From positions 107,166,877 through 107,230,876 of the forward strand of contig CM038049.1 in the NCBI GenBank assembly GCA_021397845.1: DNA of 64,000 nt, in the 5' to 3' direction. The stretch comes from Areca catechu (taxonomy: Eukaryota > Streptophyta > Magnoliopsida > Arecales > Arecaceae). Every line of letters begins with the position of its first letter. Positions within the stretch are counted from its first letter, which is position 1. Shown piece by piece: positions 9,985-21,866 of this stretch. Made by a program: the position numbers and the translations under genes. The notes under the pieces are model-generated. The model saw nothing but the letters and a program-made list of their open reading frames with translations. It was not told the origin of the DNA and did not search any database.

Positions 9985-10200
9985 TCTAAGGGACAAAACC
10001 TAACAGACTATAAACTCTTTGGGTTTGACCTTAGCATGGCATGCACATAAGAATTTACTATGTACACTTACTAAATGCCAGAGGGTATGCAAGAAGTAAG
10101 ATGCAAACCTAACATGTACAATGTATGTATGCAATATGCTTTCTTCTACTAAATGCAAATGAATGGTTAAAGAAATATAAGAGAATTCATGAAAAGGCAA
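9985..10200 (-). pseudogene. Integrase core scrap in B
   Basis: The minus-strand frame includes SYFLHTLWHLV followed by HSKFLCACH, which resembles the integrase segment SYFWKTLWHMLGTKLKFSTAYH of the intact elements. The catalytic residues on either side are gone. About 200 bases on each side hold nothing recognisable. I read it as a leftover from the deletion that removed most of pol. Confidence 0.5.
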
Positions 10201-10406
10201 AAAATATGAGGTGGATTCAGGGTTAGTTTGGTAAGGTATAAAGTAAGAAAAGGGGCTGGGATTGATCAGATAGACTAAGAGACAAGAAGGTATTTCAGTG
10301 ATGAGTCCTATACTAATTAAATTTACCTTATGGGTGTGAGGTACTCCTATAGGGTCGGCTTGATGGAAAAATGGGTTATTGATTTCAGGGAAGAGATCAA
10401 TTGGGG

Positions 10407-10878
10407 TTAAAGGAATGACTTCATCTGGAGGGATTGGTCTAAAGAGATCAAGTCCTTAAAAAATTCTTCTGGCTCTTGAATCAAAGGATTGGGCTCTATA
10501 GTTGGGCTTTCTTTTAGTGGCTCCTCAAGTAAGGTTCTGATAGCAGTATCAGGATTCTCTTCCTCTAACAGCTCTTCCACTACATGGTTAGCTGACTTTA
10601 TGTTGGTTACAATCTGGGTATGGCTAGGGTTAGCTAAATCTAGGTCGGCTCCTACTTGGGTATCTACTGGATCAACTAACACTAGATTGGCTTCTACTTG
10701 GTCCAACCTATTGGTTAATTGGTCAAGCCTTTTGGTTACTGGGTTGTTTGTTTGGGTCATTTGGTTGGTTTGGGTTGTTAACTGGGCAAATTGGGTTTGG
10801 GTATTTTTCTGGGTCCATTGTTCAATTAGGGCCTTAAGGAGGGTTTCTAGATTTGACTCCATGGTTGAACTGGGTTGT
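10407..10878 (-). pseudogene. Second Gag N-terminus-like frame in B
   Basis: Before J interrupts it, the minus-strand frame reads QPSSTMESNLETLLKALIEQW and then a run rich in glutamine, threonine and asparagine likely to form a coiled coil (LTTQTNQ repeated, TKRLDQLTNRLDQVE). This matches the start of gag in H and A. It is followed by acidic repeats (EELLEEENPD, LLEEPLKE). Because the gag at 20919-21866 also has an N-terminus, B carries two gag-like starts in a row. The first codons of the longer open frame belong to J's LTR. Confidence 0.6.
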
Positions 10879-13503
10879 TGATAGAAAAATACCCTAAGAG
10901 CCAATCATTATGAGGGCCTTTTCATAATCTTCCAGCTCATGTATGACATACTTTCATATTAATAAAGGCATTTGATTCATCATATACTGTTGTGTCATAT
11001 TTTCTTATTGATTATGATGAACCCCATAAATTAGGGCAATGGAGTCAGGGTTATGATGGAGTTCATAACAGTGAGACCTAATTCCTATAAACCCTAATCT
11101 AGAATGTTCCTAGTCGTTGGACCATCGATTCGGGGATCGATGAATCCGGAAAGACTAGCTTATCCTATGTATGCTCAGTTGATGAGGGTGGTTGATCTCA
11201 CAACTATTTTTGTAGAGACACTAATACAAGGATAAGGGTGCTCATCAGGGTATGAGTACACTGGACTGATCCGCACCGGGACTATCTTATGGAAGTATTA
11301 CTACTTGTCAAAAGATAGATCCCATAGTAGAAGTTGTGCTTCTGATCTTTAGACATGAGGTCACCATGGTTCCTTGTGCACACTAAGCCATATTTTGGTT
11401 CATACTCATTCATGCCATTACAGCATGTATGAGGTGTTCTAGGTATGGTGGAAGGTGTACGAAGGATGTGAGTGGACCAACAAGGAATCGATCATTCCTG
11501 GTAAGAGGAATTGTTATCCCATGCAATCTCTTCGATGAGAGACTCAAGGAGCCTTTGATCAAAGCAGGATGAAATTAGTGGGATCTAATCAGTCATCAGT
11601 TGAGTCCTCATGATCGAGTTGAGATTCGATATGACTAAGTGTTAGGGTTTGACATATATCCATACCTATCACTTAATCGGGATAATGGGAGATCGAAAGA
11701 TTGAATTACACGGTAACTTACTACTGAAGGGTATTTTGGTATTTTTCATCAAATTCCTCATCTTTTGGGTAGGCATGACACTTTGCTAGACATCAATCTT
11801 GTCTTATAGGTTTTCATGAACCAATTGGTTTGGTTTCATGAGTCAATTCAATGTGTGATTCGAATTGGACAATTAGGTGAGCCAATTTGACCTAATTATG
11901 TCAATCAAGTTCGATCGGATCGAATCGGCTCAAACCTAAACCTACTGCTGGCTAGATGTGGAACCCAATGGATCACACATAATAGAGAGTTAGCCAAGGA
12001 AGTCATTCATGACTTAATTAGGATCATAGGATCCTAATTGGTTAGCCATATTGCATACTAGCATATGTAGGTTAACCTAATTCCTAACCCAATTGGATTG
12101 GGATCGGTTGCTTGCTAATTGGGCTAACCTAATAATGGAAAACCTAAATTAGGTTGAGTCCTAAGTGGGGCAAGCCAAATTAGAGCTTGATCTGATTTTT
12201 ATTTGGATTTTTGGGCATGTTAGGTGCCATATATAAAGAGTCCCAATGGCATGAGACTCTTGGTACCTAAATGACACCTTAACTTCAAAAAGGCACAGAA
12301 AGAGCTACAGACCTCTGATATGAAAATAAAAGATATGGTCATAAAGCTTATTTGATGCCCTTTCCAGTGACACCCATATCGCATATGTTTGACCAAGTCA
12401 ATTTGATGCTTTGGGCTGACTAAATAGAAAGGGACAGACTATTGGTGCCCTTTGGAGCACCCGGGAGAAAGTATGGTACGCAGATGGACTGAGAGTCCTT
12501 CTACAGATGAGACTCTGGGAGCTTCATCAAGAAGGTGCCTCTTAGCTCAATCCCCACACCTTCACAAGTCAAAAGACCGGTTTAAAGTTTGAATGGGATG
12601 GCTTGAAGAGGTGTGAAAGGTGGCACGCACATGAAGAGTCGCGCCTCTTCATATGTGCATTCACAATAGAGGGTAGAGTCCTTCTACCTCTGAAACTCTT
12701 CAAGCCTTGCATTACTTTAGATTAGAAAAGGTGTCTCCCTATCTCAGAAACCGGTATTTGATACATGGCATGATGGGGATTGATCTGGTAAGTGAAAGAA
12801 CATAGAAATGACTCTCCATTCCCGAAGAGTCTTATCAGATATGATATTTCATATCTGATAAGTGTTGTCGGGGTGTATTTCATGCCCCATCTGAGATTAT
12901 AAATAGGGGTATGATGAAATGAGAAACACTACTTCTTCTTCGGTCTTCTGAGATCAGTGTTTTTATTTTCCCGAGAGTCTGTCTGAGAGTCTTCCACTTT
13001 CTCCCTCCCTCCTCCTTGTTTTAGGACAAGATTTGTCTTGTCAAGACAAGTTCTTCTACACTAGGACAAGGCTTGGTTTTAGGACATAAGCCTATAGGAT
13101 CCTAGTGGAGGGTAGTCCTAGAACCTAAAGTGGTTTAGGACAGTGTCTTGAGTGCCCTTCAGTAGGACAGGGTGTCCTATAGTGGTCAATAGACCAAAGG
13201 CTGCTGAAAGAGTTCCACTTCTCCAAGCAACTTGAAGGAGTTCTTCCTTGGTCTGAGTTTCATGTGGATCACCGTTGGAGGGTTTGCGCTTGTGAACCTT
13301 GTGGAAAAGTTGGGTTTCAGCAATCCAGGTATTTTTCTTAACTCTATTTTATGATTCATTAGTTGATATTGCACGAGGGGTTCTTGGGAATTAGGATTTC
13401 CTATACATGTTATACATGTTAGGGTATCATGCTATGAAATTTTGTTTTGAAAGTCAATTTCGCATGCTGCATGATCTCCGACACCCTGGGAGAATTCCAA
13501 TCA
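10879..13503 (+). repeat. 5' LTR of copia element J
   Basis: This 2625-bp LTR starts TGATAG and ends AATCA, so it has TGAT/ATCA terminal inverted repeats. It matches 18303-20918 with several percent divergence by eye. A TATAAATA box is at 12898-12905, followed by a pyrimidine-rich start region. The primer site begins two bases after it. Confidence 0.88.
12898..12905 (+). promoter_or_regulatory. TATA box in 5' LTR of J
   Basis: TATAAATA preceded by GAT and followed by GGGG lies about 600 bases before the LTR end. The copy at 20319-20326 in the 3' LTR is unchanged. Confidence 0.6.
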
Positions 13504-13504
13504 G

Positions 13505-13514
13505 TGGTATCAGA
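13505..13514 (+). other. Primer-binding site of J
   Basis: TGGTATCAGA matches the first ten bases of the initiator methionine tRNA complement and lies one base after the LTR. The match fails beyond that. Confidence 0.8.
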
Positions 13515-13648
13515 TTCCTCCTTGTTGCATACCAATTATAAATCATTTTTAAAGTTCATGATTTCCATATATCGAGTCGACCCGACTAGTGATCGAGCCG
13601 ACTCGAACCCTGTCATGTCGACTCTACCAGAATCTTATGATGAAAATG

Positions 13649-14079
13649 CATATTAGGGTTAATATGTCAGATTTCTGGTTTCTTCATAAAAAAGGCATGT
13701 TGATGCATTGATATGAAATTTTGCATATTAGGGTAATATGTTTAATTTCTATTTTTCATGAAATGCATGTTATCATTTCAAGTATGAAATTAAGCATGTT
13801 GATTGAACCAAGTAACTACTCTGGATTGGGGTTGCCATAGCCATCCAGTCATAGGAGTAAAGTAGGGTGTAAAAAGCCCACTATGCCCATTCTATGGGTT
13901 TCCTATGGCGTGTAGGGGTGCAACTTTGTTGTAATTCCTATGAATGAGTGAGGTGAACGGTATTTTATCATGTTTTGATTTGCATATTAGGGTAATATGA
14001 TAATTGTCATATAATGCTATGCATATTAGGGTAATATGCTTGATGATATAAATTTTAATGCATATGCTAGAGTGATATG
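13649..14079 (+). repeat. Repeated hairpin motif in J leader
   Basis: CATATTAGGGTAATATG, a perfect 7-bp stem with a GGG loop, occurs at 13724-13740, 13983-13999 and 14022-14038. A copy with one extra T is at 13649-13666 and an eroded copy at 14061-14079. The spacing is irregular. Confidence 0.85.
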
Positions 14080-14507
14080 CATTGGGTTTATATTTGTTAT
14101 AAACTTGGATATCATGTTTATGTTTATACTTGCAATAATAAACACTATTATCATGATAGTTTTAGAATGTGTTTTGAGACCATCAAAGCCCCCATCAAAA
14201 ACCATATTTAGTCATAGTATAAAACTTAGTCAAGAAGCAAAATTGGTTAGGGTTTGATCAGCCAATTGGTGTCTAGGCAAGTGGTCTGGAAAAGTAAAGG
14301 GAATGGGGTTTATAATTGGTTCCGTTGACTGACCTGGCCAATCTAATTGGTGTCTAAGGAAAGCAATGGGGGGACCCCCTCACCCCTTCCACTCACCTGG
14401 CCAATTTGATCATATTTAAATCTTAATTTGGTAATGCTAATTAGTTAAGTGTACTATATTTTGCCTTTCTTCATGCTAAGTCAAATTTATGTCAAGACTA
14501 TGGTAGG

Positions 14508-14807
14508 TTTGTTGTACATACACAAGGCCTACTCTAGGGTTTGATATAAGATTTGTCTTGGTGCACTTAGTGCTTTATGGCATGGTTGGAAATGTTGCTT
14601 TGTTGTGCATACACAAGGGTAACATTATTCAATCATGGCTATATAGAAATGAAGGGTCCAACTAAACTTAGACATTATGGTTTGTTGTGCATACACAAGG
14701 CCATAAGTGTCTTAAAGGCAAAGATAATTGTTGAGAATTGCACGGGTTGCAATTGGAAAGGTTGTCCTACCTTTGAACTCATATGTGTTTGTTATGCATA
14801 TACAAGG
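14508..14807 (+). repeat. Four dispersed 20-bp repeats in J leader
   Basis: TTTGTTGTGCATACACAAGG occurs exactly at 14599-14618 and 14681-14700, with one change at 14508-14527 and two at 14788-14807. Starts are 91, 82 and 107 bases apart. The core is itself nearly palindromic (TTGTG and CACAA arms). Confidence 0.85.
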
Positions 14808-15002
14808 CACTCATGAAGAATAAGGATCTCAACCCCACTAAGGAAACCAGGAAAGGTTTCTCGCTTACCATAGTTGAGGGTTATGGTATTTGAAAAAAAT
14901 AGTGGGAGACATAATTAGATAGAAAGTCCTTATCTAGTTATGGATGTCATCTTGAGTGGTCTGCTGATATTGTTCTTTATTTAAATATAGGATATTTAAA
15001 TA

Positions 15003-15559
15003 ATGGCTTCAAACTTATCACTGAGTGGCATCTTGGATGCTAATTAGTTAACCGGTTCAAACTATGTGGACTGGTTGAGGAAGAAGGCAGTGGAGCCTGT
15101 TTCCATTACAGTATGTTTGGGCATTGGAAGAAGGATTGCAAGACTTGTCTTGCAAATGTGAAGCTAGATGCAAGTGGTGCATCTAAGGGTTTGTACATGA
15201 TACAAACCAATTTATCATTGAGTGAATATATTTCTAATTCATGGGTATTGGATACTGCATGTGGGTCACATATTTGTAAATCTTTATAAGGACTCCACAG
15301 AATTAGAAATTTGAAGAAAGATGACTTCAAAATATATGGGACAAGTGGAGAACCCATATATGCTAAAGCTATGGGCACCTATCTTCTGTTATTACCTTCA
15401 GGTAATATCATAAGTTTGGAAGAATGCTACTATGTGCCAAATATTATAAGAAACATTATTTCTATACCCTTGTTGTTATAACAAGGATATGAAATAAGTG
15501 TAAAGAGCAGTGGCTACTCTATTCTTCATAATAATACAATATTTGGGCGTGGTTGCTTT
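15003..15559 (+). pseudogene. Element J Gag remnant, zinc knuckle and protease
   Basis: An ATG at 15003 opens a copia Gag start (MASNLSLSGIL, then LTGSNYVDWL) with an internal stop. Within about 80 bases the sequence jumps to a damaged zinc knuckle (about 15095-15135, FGHWKKDC kept, the second cysteine lost). Nearly the whole Gag body is therefore deleted. The protease follows with WVLDTACGSHIC at about 15244-15280, where the usual DTG or DSG glycine is alanine. Frames change several times. No functional capsid could be made. Confidence 0.75.
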
Positions 15560-16690
15560 GTGAATGGTCTTCTAACTTTAGTACTCAATGATGAAATACT
15601 TCTTATAGATGACAAGAAGAGAAAAATAGATAATGTCAATATCACATATCTCTGGCATTGTCGGTTAGGTCATATCAGTGAGTCAAGGATAAACAAGTTA
15701 GTCAAAGAGGATTACTTTGACCCTGATGATTTTCAATCATTAGGAACTTGTGAGTCTTGCCTCAAAGGAAAAATGACCAAGTCTCCATTAACTGGACATG
15801 GAGAAAGGGCAACTGAATTGTTAGGTCTAGTGCATACTGATGTATGTGGACCTATGTCAACTCAGGCCAGAGGAGGATATTCTTATTTAATCACTTTTAT
15901 TGATGATTTATCAAGGTTCGGTTATGTGTATCTTATGAAACACAAGTCAAAGCCTTTGATAAGTTCAAAAAATATCAGAGTATGGTTGAAAGACAAACTG
16001 TATTAAAGCTCTTCGGTCTGATCGAGGAGGGGAATACTTGTCTAGTGAGTTTTTGAACCATCTCAAGGACAAAGACATTATTTCTGAATGGACCCCTCCT
16101 TATACACCCGAGTTAAATGGAGTGGCAGAAAGGAGAATTTGCTCCTTGTTGGACATGGTGAGGTCCGTGATGAGCTTCACAGATCTTCCCATTTCTTTCT
16201 AGGGACATGCTTTGGAGACTGCTGCATACATATTTAATACGGTTCCATCTAAGTCAGTAAGTAGCACTCCATTTGAGTTATGGAATGGTCAAAGACCAAG
16301 TCTTAAGTACTTAAAGATTTGGGGTTGCCATGCTTATGTCAAGAATAACTTTGGGCATAACTTTAGTGCTAGGGCTGACAAGTATAGGTTTGTTGGTTAT
16401 CCAAAAGAAGGTAAGGGATACCTCTTTTATAATGCTACTGAGTAGAAGATAATTGTCAGTAGGCATGCTACATTCTTGGAACTTGACTTTATCCAAGAAG
16501 GATGTAGTGATTCTTCACTTGAGTTGTGTGAAGAACAAATCCAACAAACTGATAAGTCTTCAAGTGAAGTTCCTTAACCAGAGGTTCTTATAGATCAAGA
16601 ACAACCATAATACACACCTCCTCTCCGAAAGTCAGAGAGGGTGCCGGGAGCACCTCTCAGATATGGCTTTGTCATCGGGGATGACAATTA
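15560..16690 (+). pseudogene. Element J integrase remnant
   Basis: The GAG-pre-integrase zinc finger is clear (LWHCRLGH, then CESCLKGK), followed by the integrase core. All three catalytic acids are recognisable in pieces: VHTDVCGP (about 15832), SDRGGEY (about 16017) and NGVAER (about 16118). The frame breaks after 16006 and again at TAG 16201 and 16443. The C-terminal part (WGCHAYVK, then RFVGYPKEGKGY) is well kept. Integrase before RT marks the element as Ty1/copia. Confidence 0.88.
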
Positions 16691-18337
16691 AGCGAGTATC
16701 ATACAGGATGATGATCCTATGACCTATTTGGAAGCTGTCGAGAGTAGGGACTCTGACAAGTGGCTTGGTGCCATGAAATCTGAAATGGACTCTATGTATT
16801 CCAATCAGGTTTGGACCTTGGTAGATCCACCTGAAGGAATTAACCCAATAGGGTATAAATGGGTCTTCAAGAAGAAGATTGGAGCAGATGGTCAAGTTGA
16901 GACCTATAAGGCTAGGCTGGTAGCAAAAGGTTTTAGACAAAAACATGGTATAGACTATGATGAAACCTTTTCTCCAGTAGCCATGCTCAAGTCCATTCGG
17001 ATACTGCTTGCCATAGCAACATACCCTGACTATGAGATCTGGCAAATGGATGTAAAGACTGCTTTCCTCAATGGAAACCTTGAGAAAGAAGTCTATATGT
17101 CACAGCTAGAGGGGTTTGTCTCAAGTGGGAGACCAAACCAGGTATGCAAGTTAAAGAAGTTCATTTATGGACTTAAGCAAGCATCGAGGAGTTGGAACAT
17201 CCATTTTGATGAAACAATCAAAGGATTTGGTTTTATCAAAATTGTGGATGAACTATGTGTGCATAAGAAGACAAGTGGGAGTGCTATTGTTATCTTAGTT
17301 TTGTTTGTGGATGACATATTGATCATTGGGAATGATATCCAAATGTTGCAATCAGTTAAAACTTAGCTATCATCAAAGTTTTCCATGAAGGATTTGGGAG
17401 AAGCATCCTATATACTGGGTATAAGGATCTATAGAGATAGATCCAAGAGGATGCTAGGCTTATCCAAATCCAGGTACATTAATTTAGTATTGAAGAGATT
17501 CAACATGGATGGAAGTAAGAAATGTTACTTACCTATAAGTCAAGTCATACATCTCTCTAAGAAAATGTCTCCTAGGACATCAAAAGAAAGAGAGAGGATG
17601 GCTATGATTCCTTATGCTTCGGCTGTAGGATCGATAATGTATGCCATGTTATGTACCAGACCTGATGTTGCATATGCCTTGGGCATAGTGAGCAGATTCA
17701 GGCAAATTCTAGAGAGGATCATTGGAGAGCTGTGAAAAATATTCTTAAGTACCTGAGAAGGACTAAAGATATTTTTATAGTATATGGTGGATCTGAGTTG
17801 AAACTAAAAGATTATACAGATTCTAGTTTTCAATCAGATCCAAATGATAGCAAATCCACATTAGGATATGTCTTCACCCTGAATGGTGGTGTAGTGAGTT
17901 GGAAGAGTACAAAGCAGCCAACAGTAGCTGACTCAGTCACCGAGGCAGAGTACATAGCTGCTAATGAAGCCACGAAGGAAGTTGTCTGGATGATGAAATT
18001 CATCATAGAATTAGGTGTGGTTCCAGATGTACAACAACCAGTGCCATTATACTGTGATAACACTGGGACTATTACACAAGCTATAGAACCGAGGTCTCAT
18101 CACAAGTCCAAGCACATTCTAAGACGGTTCCACCTCGTTCGAGAGATTATTGAAAAACAAGATGTCACCATTGAACGAGTTGACAAAAAGAACAATATAG
18201 CATACCCATTCACTAGAGCTTTAGCCAAGCAGCAGTTAAATCATCACTTAGATTGTATGGGCATAAAATACAAGGCGATTGGCTTTAGTGCAAGTTGGAG
18301 TTTGATAGAAAAGTGCCTTAAGATTCAATCATTATGA
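16691..18337 (+). pseudogene. Element J reverse transcriptase and RNase H remnant
   Basis: RT is open from 16719 to 17366 (215 codons) and covers the first half of RT, including WQMDVKTAFLNG and the active site FVDD (usually YVDD). It ends at TAG 17364-17366, resumes in the same frame to 17735, and then shifts frame near 17697. RNase H follows at about 17760-18260 with its acids in YTDSS, EAEY and CDNT. The frame runs about 35 bases into the 3' LTR. Confidence 0.88.
18293..18302 (+). other. Weak polypurine tract of J
   Basis: AGTTGGAGTT lies directly before the 3' LTR. It is only partly purine, so the call rests on position. Confidence 0.4.
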
Positions 18338-20918
18338 GGGCCTTTTTGTAAACTTTCAGCTCATGTATGACATACTTTCATATTAATAAAGGCATTTGAT
18401 TCATCATATACTGCAGTGTCATATTTTCTTATTGATTATGATGAACCCCATAAATTAGGGCAAGGAGTTAAGGTTATGATGGATTTCATAATAGTAAGAC
18501 CTAATTCCTATAAACCCTAATCTAGAATGTTCCTAGTCGTTGGACCATCAATATGGGGATCGATGAATCCGGAAAGACTAGGTTATCCTATGTATACTCA
18601 GTTGATGAGGGTGGTTGATCTCACAACCACTTGTGTAGAGACACTAATACAAGGATAAGGGTGCTCATCAGGGTATGAGTACACTGGACTAATCCGCACC
18701 GGGATTATCTTATGGAAGTCTTATTACTTGTCAAAAGATAGATCCCAGAGTAGAAGTTGTGCATGTGATCTTTAGACCTAAGGTCACCATGGTTCCTTGT
18801 GCACACTAAGCCATATTTTGATTCATACTCATTCATGCCATTGCAGCATGTACGGGGTGTTCTAGGTATGGTGGAAGGTGTACAAAGGATGTGAGTGGAC
18901 CAACAAGGAATCGATCATTCTTGGTAAGAGGAATTATTATCCCATGCAATCTCTTTGATGAGAGACTCAAGGAGCCTTTGATCAAAGCAGGACAAGATTA
19001 GTGAAATCTAATCAGTCATCAATTGAGTCCTCATGATCGAGCTGAGATTCGATATGATTAAGTATTAGGGTTTGACATATATCCATACCTATCACTTATT
19101 CGGGATAATGGGAGATCGAAAGATTGAATTGCACGGTAACTTACTACTGAAAGGTATTTTGCTATCTTTCACCAAATTCCTCATCTTCCGGGTAGGCATG
19201 ATACGTTGCTAGACATCAATCTTCTCTTGTAAGTTTTCATGAACCAATTGGTTTGTTTTCATGAGTCAATTTGATGTGTGATTCGAATTGGAAAATTAGG
19301 TGAGCCAATTTGACCTAATTAGGTCAATCGGGTTCGATCGGATCGAATCGGCTGAAACCTAAACCTACTGCTGGCTAGATATGGAACCCAATGGTCACAC
19401 ACAATAGAGACTTGGCCAAGGAAGTCATTCATGATTTAATTAGGATCATAGGATCTTAATTGGTTAGCCAGATTGCATACTAGCATATGTAGGCTAACCT
19501 AATTCCTAACCCAATTGGATTGGATTCGGTTGCTTGCTAATTAGGCTAACCTAATTATGGAAAACCTAAATTAGGTTGATTTCTAAGTGGTGCTAGCCAA
19601 ATCAGAGCTTAATCTAATTTTTATTTGGATTTTTGGGTATGTTAGGCGCCATATATGAAGACTCCCAATGGCATGGGGCTCTTGGTACCTAAATGACACC
19701 TTACCTTTAAAAAGGCACAGAAGGATCTACAGACCTCTAATATGAAAATAAAAGACATGGTCAGAAAGCTTATTTGATGTCCTTTCCAATGACATCCATA
19801 TTACATATGTTTGACCAAGTTAATTTGATGCTTTGGGTGGACTAAATGGAAAGAAAAAGACTATTGGCGCCCTTTGGCGCACCTGGGAGAAAGTATGGCG
19901 CACAGATTGATTGAGAGTCCTTCTACATTGAGACTCTGGGAGCTTCACAAGGAAGGCACCTCTTAGCTCAATCCCCACACCTTGACAAGTCAAAAGACCG
20001 GTTTAAGGTTTGAATGGGATGGCTTGAAGAGGTGTGAAAGGTGGCGCGCATATGAAGAGTCGCGCCTTTTCATATGCACGCGCACAACAGAGGGTAAAGC
20101 CCTTCTGCCTTAGAAACTCTTCAAGCCTCACATTACTTCAGATTAGAAGAGGCATCTCCCTATCTCAGAAACTGGTATTTGACACATGGAATGATGGGGA
20201 TTGATCTGGTAAGTGAAAGAACACAGATATGATTCTCCATTCCCGAAGAGTCTTATCAGATATGATATTTCATATCTGATAAGTGTTGTCGGGATGCATT
20301 TCACGCCCCATCTAAGATTATAAATAGGGGTACGATGAAATGAGAAACACTACTTCTTCTTCTTCAGTCTTTTGAGATTAGTATTTTTATTTTTTCGAGA
20401 GTCTGTTTGAGAGTCTTCCACTTTCTCCCTCCCTCCTTATTTTAGGACAAGAATTGTCTTGTCAAGACAAGTTCTTCTACACTAGGACAAGGCTTGGTTT
20501 TAGGACATAAGCCTATAGGGTCTTAGTGGAGGGTAGTCCTAGAACCTAAAGTAGTTTAGGACAGTGTCTTGAATGCCCTTCAGTATGACAGGGTGTCTTA
20601 TAGTGATCAATAGACCAAAGGCTGCCGAAAGAGTTCTACTTCTCCAAGCAACTTGAAGAAGGAGTTCTTCCTTGGTCCGAGTTTTGTGTGGATCACTGTT
20701 GGAGGGTTTGCACTTGTGAACCTTGTGGAAATGTTGGGTTTTAGCGATCCAGGTATTTTTCTTGACTCTAATTTATGATTTATTAGTTGATATTGTACAA
20801 GGGGTTCCTGGGAATTAGGGTTTTCTATACATGTTAGGGTATAACGCTATAAAATTTTGTTTTGAAAGTCAATTCCGCATGCTGCATGATCCCCGGCACC
20901 CTGCGAGAATTCCCATCA
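18303..20918 (+). repeat. 3' LTR of copia element J
   Basis: This 2616-bp LTR starts TGATAG and ends CATCA. It matches 10879-13503 throughout, with scattered substitutions and short indels that point to an old insertion. The TATA box is at 20319-20326. Beyond it the gag of B resumes. Confidence 0.88.
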
Positions 20919-21866
20919 TTGGTTATGCTGGATTTCAGACTCAACTAATTCTGGGTTGGTTTCTATTGGGGTTTGGTTATAGTCAACTACTTCTGGGTCT
21001 TCTATAGATGTTTCTTTCTCTAGATCTTCAATAGACTCGTCATCTTCATACTCCTCTACCAAACTTGGATCAGCCCCAAATATCTCTTCTTCCAAGTCAT
21101 CTTGGTGAACCAATGGGGTAGTAGGAGGAGTTTGGCTAAAGGAAAACAGGCTATTAACTAGGATAACAGGGATGGGTTGACTTAGGGGTTCCTAATGATG
21201 GGCACTAATCTTAGTGGGTTTAGGTTGACTAAGGGAAAGTGGGCTAACACTGGGTTCATATCTAGAGGTACTAATCCTATTAGGCTTAAGCTGACTAATG
21301 GAAACCTGACTAGCACTAAGCTGATACGTAGAGAGTTTGGATTCCTGGGACTCATAGGATATGGGTTCAGACTTATAGGGTATTGTTTCTTTTGACTTAG
21401 GTTGATTGAACATGAGTTTCCTCTATTTTGACTTGAATTCCAAGGCTATGTCATAGGCGTCATCTAGGTCTCGAAGTTGCCATTGAAATAATTCACCCTA
21501 GATGTCTCTACGTAGGCCAGCTCGAAACCTAAATATGATTTGAAGTCCATGTTCAATTATGTAACATGCCCCATAAAACTCATCAAATTGGTCAATGTAT
21601 TTAGACACCGTTTTGTTACCCTGTCTCAAATCCCACCATTGTTCTATAAGTTTGTTCCAATAAAATCTAGGGTTATTGCATCTGGGTGCATAGGGGCTAG
21701 AGTAGTAGGGTTTGGGTTCCTGGTATGGGTCATGGTATGAGGTTCTCCTAGGGCTGGACTCTAAGTATTGGTCATAGTATTGGGTTCTTCCAGGGTTGGA
21801 CTCCATGGTCACACTAGTTGTGTTGGGTTGAGGCTATTGGTATTGGATTCCTAATCTAGTGGTCAT
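20919..21866 (-). pseudogene. Element B Gag, internally deleted
   Basis: On the minus strand an ATG at 21866 opens MTTRLGIQY, the usual gag start here. The N-terminal coiled coil and most of the capsid-like domain are missing. The sequence jumps to LIEQWWDLRQGNKTVSKYIDQFDEFY and RFRAGLRRDI (21498-21812), then to a serine- and glutamine-rich segment (21192-21413) with no zinc knuckle. It ends in an acidic stretch (20919-21113: EEEIFGADPSLVEEYEDD and similar). Stops separate the parts. J cuts it at 20918. The acidic stretch matches the Gag-protease linker of A and G. Confidence 0.75.

Larger units (their letters stand above)
13515..15002 (+). other. Untranslated leader of J
   Basis: No gene lies in these 1.5 kb. 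It begins with GAGTCGAC/GCCGACTCGA-type repeats (13575-13620), also found in F. Next come two families of short palindromic repeats (listed separately), and at 14265-14405 a motif shared with the gypsy leaders (TTGGTGTCTA twice, GGGTTTATAATTGG, ACCTGGCCAAT twice). Confidence 0.75.
10879..20918 (+). mobile_element. Element J: degenerate Ty1/copia retrotransposon
   Basis: J has long LTRs (about 2.6 kb), a tRNA-iMet-type primer site, a 1.5-kb leader and a copia-order polyprotein in which integrase comes before RT. Gag is almost wholly deleted and pol carries stops and frameshifts. It is inserted between the two gag-like parts of B. The flanking five bases (GTTGT and TTGGT) do not form a clean target duplication. 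The copia lineage cannot be named from this. Confidence 0.9.

Noticed and set aside
10874..20923. Target-site duplication for J
   Set aside because: GTTGT and TTGGT do not match in register; the site may have mutated or the ends may be off by a base or two.
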